Shown piece by piece: positions 8,632 to 17,117 of a DNA stretch of 64,000 bases (position 1 is its first letter; the number at the start of each line of letters is the position of its first letter). A program made the position numbers and the translations under genes. The stretch lies in assembly GCA_938036825.1 (NCBI GenBank), contig CALHWD010000019.1, positions 55,414 to 119,413 on the forward strand, written 5' to 3'. The DNA is from an uncultured Candidatus Saccharibacteria bacterium (GTDB lineage Bacteria; Patescibacteriota; Saccharimonadia; Saccharimonadales; Saccharimonadaceae). The notes beneath the pieces are model-generated. The model searched no databases, was not told the origin of the DNA, and worked only from the letters and a program-made list of their open reading frames with translations.

Positions 8632-9266
8632 TGCAGCCGAAGCTTATTGTATTTGATCTCAACCATACCTTGATTCGCGATAACTCCTGGCGCAATCTCA
8701 ATCTCGCCATGGGCATCACACCAGAAGAGGATGCCGCCTTGATAGCACGTGCCGCCCAGGGTGAGATAACCGATGCCGAGGGCCAAGCCTGGCTGTTGCA
8801 GCGGTACCAGCAGCGGGGCGACTGCCACAGAGAGGCGGTGCGGCGTGTCCTCAGCCAGTACACCTATATGCCACATGCTCAAATGGTTGTTGCAGCGCTT
8901 CAAGCGCGAGGTTACCGTGTGGCTATTAACTCTGGTGCGATGGATATCTTGGTAGGCATGGTAGCAGAGCAGCTTGGCGTCGCACTTTGGCGCGCGAGCA
9001 ATCATTTTATCTTTGATGATCAAGACATGATGTGCCAGATTGATGCACCAGATAACGATGCGGCGGCTAAGCTACAGCAGCTCCGTGAGCTAGCTGCCGA
9101 GCAGCAGGTCTCGCTGAGCGACTGCCTAGTGGTGGGCGATGGGGCGAACGACCTACCACTCTTTGCCGCGACAGGCAATGGGGTAGCCTTTGCTGACTCA
9201 CCCGCTGCTAGGCACGCACGATGGGTTATCGCCGACCTCCGTGATGTGTTGACGATTGTTGAATAA
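8631..9266 (+). CDS. HAD-superfamily hydrolase, SerB-like
   Basis: A 211-residue HAD-fold protein whose ATG shares one base with the stop of the nuclease gene (TAATG), so translation is probably coupled. Motif I is FDLNHTL (Asp9 nucleophile, Asn11 where Asp is normal), motif II is NSG, a Lys occurs in the AAAKLQQL segment, and motif IV is GDGANDLPLF. The cap is helical, as in phosphoserine-phosphatase-like members. It is probably a phosphatase, perhaps acting on nucleotide or sugar phosphates given its partner gene, but the substrate cannot be read from sequence. The Asn in motif I should weaken proton donation. Confidence 0.85.
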   Translation: MQPKLIVFDLNHTLIRDNSWRNLNLAMGITPEEDAALIARAAQGEITDAEGQAWLLQRYQQRGDCHREAVRRVLSQYTYMPHAQMVVAALQARGYRVAINSGAMDILVGMVAEQLGVALWRASNHFIFDDQDMMCQIDAPDNDAAAKLQQLRELAAEQQVSLSDCLVVGDGANDLPLFAATGNGVAFADSPAARHARWVIADLRDVLTIVE

Positions 9267-9284
9267 GAACTTCCGCCACTCCAT

Positions 9285-9313
9285 TTGACATCCTTTGCGC
9301 TATTCGCTACACT
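9285..9313 (+). promoter_or_regulatory. Promoter of nusA
   Basis: TTGACA (9285-9290) and TACACT (9308-9313), spacing 17 bp. Start expected near 9320. Confidence 0.75.
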
Positions 9314-9326
9314 GGTGGGTAGATAT

Positions 9327-9349
9327 CCGGCCGGCAGGTCGGAGTTTTT
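9327..9349 (+). promoter_or_regulatory. Candidate attenuator hairpin in the nusA leader
   Basis: CCGGCC (9327-9332) can pair with GGTCGG (9337-9342) with one G-T wobble, followed two bases later by five T. It lies between the promoter and the AAAGGAG ribosome site and is shaped like a weak intrinsic terminator. Confidence 0.4.
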
Positions 9350-9370
9350 CATAGAAAGGAGTAATGTAAT

Positions 9371-10486
9371 ATGGAAGACCTTAATATCAAGCAGCTCGCA
9401 CTGGCTTTGCGTACAATCGCTGACGAGAAAAACTTACCTGAGGAAACTATCCTAGGTGTGATCGAGCAAGCAATTGCTGCCGCGTGGCGCCGCGACAATG
9501 GTGAGCGCGACCAAAACGTTCGGGCTGAGCTCAACCTCAACGACGGTACAGCAAAGGTGTTCGTCATTCGTGAGATCGTTGAAGAAGTTAACTTCCCATC
9601 GACAGAGGTCAGCCTAGAAGAAGCACGGGTGGCAAACCCCGATGCCGAGCTGGGTGGCACCGTTGAGGAGACGCACAATGTGACGAGCTTTGGCCGTGTG
9701 GCAGCCCAGACTGCCAAGCAGGTGGTGTTGCAGCGCTTGCGCGAAGCTGAGCGCGAGGTGGTGCTTGCAGAGTTCGAAGACAAGATTGGTACCGTTGTGA
9801 CGGGTATTGTTCAACGGGTTGAGCCACGCGTCGTGCGCGTTGAACTGGGCAAGGCAACTGGAATCTTGCCGCAAAGCGAACAGATCCAAGGTGAGCGCTA
9901 TGTGCCAGGCAGTCGCATTAAAGTATTTATCAAGGACATCGAGCGCGACAATCGTGGTCCACAGCTTATCCTTAGTCGTGGCAACGAAGCCTTCATTGAG
10001 TATCTCTTCCGTCAAGAGGTACCAGAGCTCGAGACAGGGGCAGTTGAGATTAAGGGGATCGCCCGCGAAGCAGGTCGCCGCACTAAGCTGGCTGTTCTGA
10101 GCACCGTGCCAGGGATCGACCCGGTTGGTACTTTCGTGGGTGGGCATGGCACACGGGTCAATGCCGTTGTTAATGAGATTGGCGACCAAGAAAAGATCGA
10201 CATTATTATGTACGACGAAAACACCGACACGTACATTCGCAACGCCCTCAGCCCTGCTGAGGTAGTGCGGGTCGAGATCGACCGCGAGCACAAGCACGCC
10301 AAGGTATATGTGACAGAGGACCAGCAGTCGATCGCGATTGGCCGTAGTGGGCAGAATGTTCGCCTGGCGAGCCGCCTTACGGGCTTTGAGCTTGATATCG
10401 AGACAGCAGCAAGCCAGCCAGCTGAGCGCAAGCCACGCAAGAATATCGAGGATGATCTCTTTAGCGCCATTGAAAACCAAGCGTAA
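9371..10486 (+). CDS. nusA: Transcription termination/antitermination factor NusA
   Basis: NusA binds RNA polymerase and nascent RNA to control pausing and termination. The 371 residues hold the N-terminal polymerase-binding domain (about 1-130), an S1 domain (about 135-200) and two KH domains (about 230-345), including a GHGTRVN loop and the GRSGQNVRLAS KH2 signature. The acidic C-terminal repeats found in proteobacterial NusA are absent, as in Gram-positives, and the chain ends in a short basic then acidic tail. AAAGGAG lies 9 nt upstream of the ATG. No rimP or infB is next to it, so the usual nusA operon is broken up here. Confidence 0.96.
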   Translation: MEDLNIKQLALALRTIADEKNLPEETILGVIEQAIAAAWRRDNGERDQNVRAELNLNDGTAKVFVIREIVEEVNFPSTEVSLEEARVANPDAELGGTVEETHNVTSFGRVAAQTAKQVVLQRLREAEREVVLAEFEDKIGTVVTGIVQRVEPRVVRVELGKATGILPQSEQIQGERYVPGSRIKVFIKDIERDNRGPQLILSRGNEAFIEYLFRQEVPELETGAVEIKGIAREAGRRTKLAVLSTVPGIDPVGTFVGGHGTRVNAVVNEIGDQEKIDIIMYDENTDTYIRNALSPAEVVRVEIDREHKHAKVYVTEDQQSIAIGRSGQNVRLASRLTGFELDIETAASQPAERKPRKNIEDDLFSAIENQA

Positions 10487-10510
10487 AATTGCAAAGCGCT
10501 GCGACACGCC

Positions 10511-10536
10511 AACCCTACTCATAATAGAGTAGGGTT
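10511..10536 (+). terminator. Terminator of nusA
   Basis: AACCCTACTC (10511-10520) pairs perfectly with GAGTAGGGTT (10527-10536); the flanks can extend the stem. Confidence 0.8.
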
Positions 10537-10546
10537 TTGCGTGTTA

Positions 10547-10573
10547 TTAGCACTCCACCTTGACGAGTGCTAA
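10547..10573 (+). promoter_or_regulatory. CIRCE operator upstream of clpC
   Basis: Perfect inverted repeat TTAGCACTC - 9 bp - GAGTGCTAA, the consensus HrcA binding site. It overlaps the -35 box of the clpC promoter, so a bound repressor would block polymerase. Confidence 0.93.
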
Positions 10574-10588
10574 CAAGCAGCGTATACT
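10560..10588 (+). promoter_or_regulatory. Promoter of clpC within CIRCE
   Basis: TTGACG (10560-10565) and TATACT (10583-10588), spacing 17 bp; start near 10595. Confidence 0.8.
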
Positions 10589-10628
10589 GAGTAGGGTGGC
10601 TTTTTGGCCACAGATTTTGGAGGACGAC

Positions 10629-13121
10629 ATGGAAGATGATTTTGCAGATTTTATTAGCCATTTGAGTGATGATGCTCGCCTGAGCGTCCAGTATGCTGAT
10701 GCAATTGCCCGTGGGTATGGCAACCCCTATATCGGTACCGAGCACTTACTGCTTGGTATTCTGAGCCAAAGTGCCAGCCTCGGTACCAAGGTACTCGCTG
10801 ATGCTGGTATTACGCTGCGCCGGGCGGAAGATTCACTTCATCTGCAGCCGCTCAAGAATATTACGGTACGGACTGGTGGGGCAACTGGTCTGTCCGAGAC
10901 GGCTCTATTGACACTTCGGATGGGGTGGGAAATCGCGAAGGAATATGAGCATGATGAGCTCGGTACAGAGCATATTCTCTATAGCTTGCTCAAGCAAAAC
11001 AACGCCCGCGCAACTGTATTGCTACGCGAAATGGGGGCAGATACCGAGGCGATCGTCCGCAACCTCGAAGCCCACTTTGATGATATACGTGAAGAAGAGA
11101 GTCACGGTGGCACAAGTACTCGCACCGATACGAAGTATCGGCCAGCGCCGCGGGGTGGCAATGCGCTGAGCAAATATAGCATTGACCTCACGGCCAAGGC
11201 AGCCGATGGTGAGCTTGATACTGTGGTAGGGCGAGCACGCGAGACCGAACGCCTTGTAACAATTCTCAGCCGTCGCACCAAGAATAACCCTGTCTTGCTG
11301 GGTGAGCCAGGGGTAGGTAAGACGGCCATCGTTGAAGGCCTCGCGCAGCGGATTGTCCGCGAGGATGTGCCAGATAATTTGCTCGACAAGCGAGTGGTTA
11401 TGCTCGATATGACGGCGATTGTCGCTGGTACTAAGTACCGTGGGCAGTTCGAGGAGCGGCTAACAGCACTGATTCGCGAGATTACCAAGCAGGGCAACAT
11501 CATTGCCTTTATCGATGAATTGCACATGCTTGTAGGGGCTGGCTCAGCAGAGGGTGGGGCAATGGACGCAGCTAATATCCTCAAGCCGGCGCTAGCCCGA
11601 GGTGAGCTGCACCTCATCGGTGCGACGACGCTGGAGGAGTATCACAAGCATATCGAGAAAGACAGCGCGCTCGAGCGTCGCTTTCAGACAGTACTCGTTA
11701 AGGAGCCAAGTGTGAAGGATACGGTGGCAATCCTCAAGGGGCTGCGCAACTACTATGAGAAACATCACGGGGTGAAGATTAGTGATGATGTGATCGAGTC
11801 AGCGGTGTATATGAGCGACCGCTATGTGGCCGATCGCTTTATGCCAGACAAGGCGATTGATGTGATTGATGAAGCAGCAGCTCTGGTACGCGTTAAGAAA
11901 GGACATAAGCCAAGCAAGCAGCGCGAGTATGTCCGTGAGCTCAAAGCACTGAATGAGAAAATGGAAGATGCCGTAGCAGCAGAAGACTATGAGCGCGCTG
12001 CTCTCTATAAGCAGCGTATTAGCCAGTTGACCGACCAGCTTGAGCAAGCACGTCGCGAGCAAAGTCGCAAAACTCCACTGGTACTCACCGAGGATAATAT
12101 TGCTCATGCCATTGCTGTGATGACACACATCCCGGTTGAGAAAGTTCGCACAAGTGAGGCGAAGCTCCTGCGTAATCTTGAGAAACACCTTGGCAAATAT
12201 CTGATTGGCCAGGAAGAAGCGGTTGGCAAAGTTGCTCGTGCTATCCGGCGAAGTCGTAGTGGCGTGGCGAGCAGCCAGCGGCCGATCGGTAGCTTTGTCT
12301 TTATGGGGCCAACTGGTGTCGGCAAGACCGAGCTGGCGCGCGTGCTTGCTCGTGAGGTATTCGGTTCAGACGACGCGCTGATTAAGATCGATATGAGTGA
12401 GTTTGGCGAGAAGCATACCGCGAGCCGACTTGTTGGTGCGCCTGCTGGTTATGTAGGCTACGATGATGGCGGCAAATTGACAGATAAGGTGCGGCGTCAA
12501 CCCTATAGTGTGGTGTTGTTTGATGAAATCGAAAAGGCTCACCCCGATATCTTCCAGATGTTGCTGCAGCTCCTTGAGGATGGCACATTGACCGACTCGA
12601 CTGGTCGTGTCGTGAGCTTCCGCAACACAATCATCATCCTTACTAGCAATCTCGGTGCAGATAAAATGCAGCACAATCGCAGCCTCGGCTTCCAGGCCAA
12701 ACTAGCCGACGAGGACGATACAGCACAGCAGCAGCGACGCAATGAGTCGTATACTCGTGAGGCACTGGAGCGATTCATGCGACCGGAGCTAATCAATCGG
12801 TTTGATGCAATCATCACCTTCCGCCCACTTACTAAGCCAGAGGTTGGGAAGATATTCGACTTGCAGATTGCCGAGCTTAATCGGCGTTTGGCTCGTCAGA
12901 GCCTTGCCGTTAAGGTGTTGCCAGCGGCAAAGCGACGGTTGATCGCTCAGGGCTACAGCCGCACCTTTGGGGCGCGGCCGCTGCGGCGCACGATTGAGGA
13001 CGAGCTGGAACATCGCCTTGCAGAGGGAATTCTGGCTCGTCACTACGCCAAAGGGTCGGTCTTGACAGTTGGAGTACGAAAAGGGGAGCTGACGATTGAC
13101 GCACGTAGCGAAAAGGCCTAA
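10629..13121 (+). CDS. clpC: ATP-dependent Clp protease ATPase subunit ClpC
   Basis: ClpC is the hexameric AAA+ unfoldase that feeds substrates to ClpP. From the ATG at 10629 (GGAGG just upstream; the longer open frame runs back through the promoter) the 830 residues hold two N-terminal Clp repeats (about 5-145), AAA-1 with Walker A GEPGVGKT at 225-232, a middle coiled-coil segment with a UVR-like motif (about 440-475), and AAA-2 with Walker A GPTGVGKT at 560-567. The C-terminal small domain is arginine-rich. It is controlled by a CIRCE element, as is clpP at 40 kb, so chaperone-protease expression is probably heat-responsive through HrcA, which is not in this window. The 3' end overlaps the next gene by 26 bp. 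Confidence 0.96.
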   Translation: MEDDFADFISHLSDDARLSVQYADAIARGYGNPYIGTEHLLLGILSQSASLGTKVLADAGITLRRAEDSLHLQPLKNITVRTGGATGLSETALLTLRMGWEIAKEYEHDELGTEHILYSLLKQNNARATVLLREMGADTEAIVRNLEAHFDDIREEESHGGTSTRTDTKYRPAPRGGNALSKYSIDLTAKAADGELDTVVGRARETERLVTILSRRTKNNPVLLGEPGVGKTAIVEGLAQRIVREDVPDNLLDKRVVMLDMTAIVAGTKYRGQFEERLTALIREITKQGNIIAFIDELHMLVGAGSAEGGAMDAANILKPALARGELHLIGATTLEEYHKHIEKDSALERRFQTVLVKEPSVKDTVAILKGLRNYYEKHHGVKISDDVIESAVYMSDRYVADRFMPDKAIDVIDEAAALVRVKKGHKPSKQREYVRELKALNEKMEDAVAAEDYERAALYKQRISQLTDQLEQARREQSRKTPLVLTEDNIAHAIAVMTHIPVEKVRTSEAKLLRNLEKHLGKYLIGQEEAVGKVARAIRRSRSGVASSQRPIGSFVFMGPTGVGKTELARVLAREVFGSDDALIKIDMSEFGEKHTASRLVGAPAGYVGYDDGGKLTDKVRRQPYSVVLFDEIEKAHPDIFQMLLQLLEDGTLTDSTGRVVSFRNTIIILTSNLGADKMQHNRSLGFQAKLADEDDTAQQQRRNESYTREALERFMRPELINRFDAIITFRPLTKPEVGKIFDLQIAELNRRLARQSLAVKVLPAAKRRLIAQGYSRTFGARPLRRTIEDELEHRLAEGILARHYAKGSVLTVGVRKGELTIDARSEKA

Positions 13122-14094
13122 GCGCCTCCTCTCAACACTGGTCGGTCTGGTGATGATCGGTGGCATGGCCTGGGCTGGGCTGACCTATGGCCCGGAGCTC
13201 TACGATGCTGCAGTGGCGAGCCGGTACCAGCCCGATAGTGCAATGCAAGCGGTGATTGATCAGCTTGAGCTGACCGATAAAGGTCGGCAGCTGCTCTATG
13301 CGAGTCAGCCACAATTACAAGACAAGGCTGAGTTTAACAAAAGCTGCAAATCGACAGAGCGCACAGCAGCTATCCTTGGTTGCTACCACCTGCGCCGGAT
13401 TTACGTCTACAATGTACAGAATCAAGAACTGACTAACGCCGAACCCGTCACGACAGCACACGAGTTATTACATGCCGCATATGAGCGGCTTGGTTCGGGC
13501 GAGCGACAGCGGATCGACAAGCTTATCGAAGCAGAGTACGCCAAGATCAAGACCAATCCGGTCATTGCCTCAATGGTGAAGTATTATGACCAGGCCGAAC
13601 CAGGCGAGCGTAATAATGAGCTTCATTCTATTATTGGTACACAGATTGGTACAATCAACAGCGAGTTAGAGCAGCACTATAGTCGGTATTTTCGTAATCG
13701 TGCGGCGATTGTCGCACGCAGTGATGCTTACCAAGCTGTCTTTGACAAAGTCGATCAAGAAGCCAAAGCGCTCAGCAAGGCAATCAACCAAGAAGCTACC
13801 CAGCTTCCTACTGATCAAGCACAGTACAAAGAGATGGCTGAGCAGCTGTCGGCTGATATTAAGGTGTTTAATGCGAGAGCTCAAAATGGCGGCTTTCGCG
13901 ATGATGCATCATTCCAGGCAGCACGTAAGAAGCTCTTAGCGCGTCAGCGAGCGCTTGAGGCACAACGGCTCGCGATTAATCAGCGCGTTGAGATATATAA
14001 TGCGAAGATCACTCGGCTCAATGCCTTGTCAGTACGCGCTAATGAGCTGAACCAAAGCATTAATGGCATTGAGCAACCTAAGGAGCAAGTGTAA
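13096..14094 (+). CDS. Membrane-anchored protein with HExxH metalloprotease-like motif
   Basis: Reading from a TTG at 13096 (GGGGAG about 8 nt upstream, inside clpC) gives 332 residues: a basic N-terminus, one membrane segment (about 12-32), then an extracytoplasmic part. TTAHELLHAAYE at 119-130 contains H122-E-L-L-H126, the gluzincin zinc-site pattern; Glu175 in an NNELHS segment could be the third ligand. Residues 185-325 are long charged helices, probably coiled coil. The family is not one I can name, and the motif alone does not prove protease activity. It lies between clpC and radA with overlaps on both sides (26 bp and 1 bp), so it is translated as part of that run. Confidence 0.8.
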   Translation: MTHVAKRPKRLLSTLVGLVMIGGMAWAGLTYGPELYDAAVASRYQPDSAMQAVIDQLELTDKGRQLLYASQPQLQDKAEFNKSCKSTERTAAILGCYHLRRIYVYNVQNQELTNAEPVTTAHELLHAAYERLGSGERQRIDKLIEAEYAKIKTNPVIASMVKYYDQAEPGERNNELHSIIGTQIGTINSELEQHYSRYFRNRAAIVARSDAYQAVFDKVDQEAKALSKAINQEATQLPTDQAQYKEMAEQLSADIKVFNARAQNGGFRDDASFQAARKKLLARQRALEAQRLAINQRVEIYNAKITRLNALSVRANELNQSINGIEQPKEQV

Positions 14095-15449
14095 TGGCAC
14101 GAGCTCGCACGGTGTTTGTTTGTCAGCAGTGTGGTGCGCGCTCACCAAAATGGACCGGTAAGTGTGAACAATGCGGCCAGTGGAATAGCCTCGTTGAGCA
14201 AGCGCCAGCCCCGGTGGGCAAATCGGCTGTGGCACGTAGCGCTGGCCAAGGTACGTTGCTACAGCCGCGGCCAATCACTGCTGCAAGCCAGGATGAGCCA
14301 GCAGCTCGGCTTGCAACGGGCATTGCCGATCTTGATACAGTGCTGGGTGGTGGTATTTTGCCTGGTGGTGTGCTGCTTCTGGCGGGGCAACCGGGTATGG
14401 GCAAGAGCACTCTCTTGCTCCAGGTCGCGCATGCGGTTGCGCAGCAGCAAGCGGTGCTCTATATCAGTGGTGAGGAGTCGGCTGGGCAGGTAGCGCTGCG
14501 AGCCACGCGACTGGGTGCCGACCAGCACGAGGCATTATCGTTTGCAGCGAGCACGAGTGCTGATGATATTGCGGCTACCATCCGTACCGGCCAATACCAG
14601 CTGGTAATTGTCGATTCGATTCAGACGCTGAGCCTGGCTGAGATCACCAGTGCACCAGGCACTGTAAGCCAAATTACTAACGCCAGCAACGTTATCATTC
14701 AAGCGGCCAAGCAATCAGGGACGGCGGTAGTGCTGGTGGGCCATGTGACGAAGGAAGGGTCGATCGCGGGACCCAAGGTACTTGAGCATCTCGTGGATGT
14801 GGTGCTGCAGTTTGAGGGCGATCGCTACGGCGGCTTTAAGGTAGTGCGGGCCATCAAGAACCGCTATGGTAGCACGAATGAAGCGGCGATTTTTGCTATG
14901 GGTGAGCGTGGCCTGACAGTGGTAGAGAACCCCTCGGCAGCGCTACTTGCCGAGCGCCAAAATGCTGATGGTTCAGTAGTGCTGGCTACCCTCGAGGGTA
15001 ACCGCCCTATCCTTGTCGAGATCCAAGCACTTGTCAATCCAACCCATTTCGGGTATCCTAAGAGGACAGCCAGCGGATTTGACCTCAACCGACTCAACCT
15101 TTTGATCGCTGTCCTCGAGCGGCGCACCAAATTGCAATTATCCGATAAAGATATCTACATCAACGTTGTCGGTGGACTCAAACTGGCTGATCGGGCGGCC
15201 GACTTAGCCGTCGTCATGGCAATTGCTAGTGCTGCTGCTGGCCGACGCCTTGATGATGGCGTAGTAGTGTTTGGCGAAGTGGGCCTTGGCGGTGAAGTGC
15301 GCAGTGCCCAAGCGGCTGAGCGGCGCATTGCTGAGGCGCAAAAAATCGGTTTCACTAAAGCAATTGCTCCGCATTCTGGCCTTAAGACGCCCTTTGTTCA
15401 TGATGTGCGCGATATCCGCAACGCGCTCATTACCTATCTAAAAACATAA
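14094..15449 (+). CDS. radA: DNA repair protein RadA
   Basis: RadA is a RecA-related ATPase that drives branch migration in recombination and is needed for efficient natural transformation in several species. The 451 residues show the N-terminal zinc ribbon (Cys10, 13, 24, 27), Walker A GQPGMGKS at 98-105, the RadA-specific KNRYG motif at 255-259, and a C-terminal Lon-protease-like domain from about 290. The ATG shares one base with the preceding stop. The zinc ribbon is intact here, in contrast to RpoC and L36 in the same window. Confidence 0.96.
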   Translation: MARARTVFVCQQCGARSPKWTGKCEQCGQWNSLVEQAPAPVGKSAVARSAGQGTLLQPRPITAASQDEPAARLATGIADLDTVLGGGILPGGVLLLAGQPGMGKSTLLLQVAHAVAQQQAVLYISGEESAGQVALRATRLGADQHEALSFAASTSADDIAATIRTGQYQLVIVDSIQTLSLAEITSAPGTVSQITNASNVIIQAAKQSGTAVVLVGHVTKEGSIAGPKVLEHLVDVVLQFEGDRYGGFKVVRAIKNRYGSTNEAAIFAMGERGLTVVENPSAALLAERQNADGSVVLATLEGNRPILVEIQALVNPTHFGYPKRTASGFDLNRLNLLIAVLERRTKLQLSDKDIYINVVGGLKLADRAADLAVVMAIASAAAGRRLDDGVVVFGEVGLGGEVRSAQAAERRIAEAQKIGFTKAIAPHSGLKTPFVHDVRDIRNALITYLKT

Positions 15450-15462
15450 CAAAAGGAACAAC

Positions 15463-16647
15463 ATGCAATTATCTACTATTGTGTTGCTTATCATCACACT
15501 TATTATCCTTGGCGAAGTCAGTTATCTTCTGGCTCGGTTGCCGCGTAACACGCTCAAGACGAAGGGGCGAGCACTGCTAGTCGATACGTCGGTGCTGATG
15601 GATGGCCGCATCACAGCCGTTGCCAAAACAGGATTTATTGGTGACACGCTGGTGATCCCCCGTAGTGTGGTGGGCGAGCTGCAATTTTTGGCAGATCATG
15701 CCGACAGCGACAAGCGAGCTCGCGCTCGTTATGGCCTTGATGTCGTGACGGAATTGCAGGCAATGGATGAAGTTGAGGTAGAGCTCTTGCAGGATGGCAG
15801 CAAAGCACGCGAGGGAGTTGACGAGCGATTGCTGAGCCTAGCTAAGCAGCATGGCGCGTGGCTGCTCACGATTGATTATAATCTCAACAAAGTTGCCGCC
15901 GTGGAAGGGATTGGCGTGCTCAACATGAATGAGCTGGCGCAAAGCATCCGGATGGCACATTTACCAGGTGAGCACCTGACGCTGGCGCTCCTTCAGAAGG
16001 GACAGGACGCTCATCAGGCGGTGGGGCACTTACCTGATGGCACGATGGTGGTCGTGGAGCAAGCCAGCAGCCAGTTGGGCTGCACCTGTGAAGTGAAGAT
16101 TATTCGAAACCTTCAGACCGCTGCAGGTAAGATGATCTTTGCCAAGCTCGTCAAAAAGCCAGTAGTTCAGCCAGCCAAAGCGCGCTCAGCTGAAGCATCA
16201 TCAGGAAAAGTAGTAGCGCAAGAAGAGTCGGCTACTCAACCATCTACTCAGCCCAAACCAGCAAAGACTTTGCGCTCTCGCCAACCAGCGCGAACCCGTG
16301 CTACCACAGTTCCAGCAGAAAAAACAGATAAGAAAAATGACCAGCCGGCCTCAAGCCAGCCCCAGCGAACGGCGCGTGTGGCTCATGAGAAAACAAAGCC
16401 AGCAGAGCAACCACAACCAAAGCAGCTAGCCAAGCGTACCTCTCGCGCACGAGCCGCTACAGCTCCGAAGTCTCCGCAGGCTGCTTCATCCCCTCAATCC
16501 AGATATACCAAGCAATCAACGGCGAGCAGTATCTCACAGGCACCCACGCAAGCTACCTCCAAGAAACGAACCGCTCGCTCGCCATCACGTCGCCGTGTTG
16601 ACCACGAAGCAGCGCTGCTTGATTTGGTAAAAAAGCAGACGGATTAA
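15463..16647 (+). CDS. PIN-TRAM domain protein (YacL-like) with long basic tail
   Basis: Residues 4-22 form a membrane helix. A PIN nuclease domain follows, with LLVDTSVLMDGR near 38-49, VGELQ near 70, DERLLSLAK near 118 and TIDYN near 133, all supplying acidic metal ligands. A TRAM domain (about 165-230) is expected to bind RNA. The last 160 residues are low-complexity Ala, Lys, Pro, Ser, Thr and Arg and are probably disordered. In Firmicutes the related yacL also lies close to radA, so the pairing is conserved. The actual RNA target of this family is not known. AAAGGA lies 9 nt upstream of the ATG. Confidence 0.87.
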   Translation: MQLSTIVLLIITLIILGEVSYLLARLPRNTLKTKGRALLVDTSVLMDGRITAVAKTGFIGDTLVIPRSVVGELQFLADHADSDKRARARYGLDVVTELQAMDEVEVELLQDGSKAREGVDERLLSLAKQHGAWLLTIDYNLNKVAAVEGIGVLNMNELAQSIRMAHLPGEHLTLALLQKGQDAHQAVGHLPDGTMVVVEQASSQLGCTCEVKIIRNLQTAAGKMIFAKLVKKPVVQPAKARSAEASSGKVVAQEESATQPSTQPKPAKTLRSRQPARTRATTVPAEKTDKKNDQPASSQPQRTARVAHEKTKPAEQPQPKQLAKRTSRARAATAPKSPQAASSPQSRYTKQSTASSISQAPTQATSKKRTARSPSRRRVDHEAALLDLVKKQTD

Positions 16648-16696
16648 GGTTGAAGTGTTCTTAGATTTAGTGCTTGATACATGTAACTCTCTAGTA

Positions 16697-16702
16697 TATA
16701 AT
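16697..16702 (+). promoter_or_regulatory. -10 element of the 16712 gene
   Basis: Perfect TATAAT, 9 nt before the ATG at 16712, implying a leader of only about 3 nt. Confidence 0.5.
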
Positions 16703-16711
16703 ATGGTTATT

Positions 16712-16996
16712 ATGGCTAGGATAACAAAGTACGAATCGCCTGCATCGAGTGATTCTTGCTCAAGCACAGGAGAGAAGAAGTTGACGCGCGTAGTAGCTCG
16801 GGCTGTGAAGTTGGGGCGCGGTGTATTGCAGACGGGTGGATATAGCGATGAAGCTACTCGTCTATTTGAAAGATTTAGCAAAGAGCCGATTCATCCAGAT
16901 AGCGACCCAGAGCTGAAGGCGTATATCGATAAGCGTATCATGACGAGGCCAGAAGTCGTTCCAATTCATGCGCGAGCACCATGGCTTGAAGATTAG
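16712..16996 (+). CDS. Small hypothetical protein, 94 aa
   Basis: The open frame begins at a GTG at 16655, but a perfect TATAAT at 16697-16702 makes the ATG at 16712 the likely start. The product is basic at the N-terminus, soluble, Arg/Lys/Glu-rich and probably helical, with no signal peptide, membrane segment or recognised motif. It follows the PIN-TRAM gene by 65 bp but has its own promoter. Confidence 0.5.
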   Translation: MARITKYESPASSDSCSSTGEKKLTRVVARAVKLGRGVLQTGGYSDEATRLFERFSKEPIHPDSDPELKAYIDKRIMTRPEVVPIHARAPWLED

Positions 16997-17078
16997 ACTG
17001 TCTCAGGAGGGATTATTACAAAGCTAGCAGGTAGCAAAAAGGTATTGTTTGATTTTTGATACGGGATTCTCAGGGTGT

Positions 17079-17084
17079 TATACT
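17079..17084 (+). promoter_or_regulatory. -10 element of the IMPase-like gene
   Basis: TATACT, about 33 nt before the ATG at 17118; start expected near 17091. Confidence 0.4.
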
Positions 17085-17117
17085 GATAGTAGTAATGCCA
17101 TGAAAGGGGAAGCAATT

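Noticed and set aside
9614..10522. 302-codon open frame antisense to nusA
   Set aside because: Shadow of nusA; it would also run through the nusA terminator.
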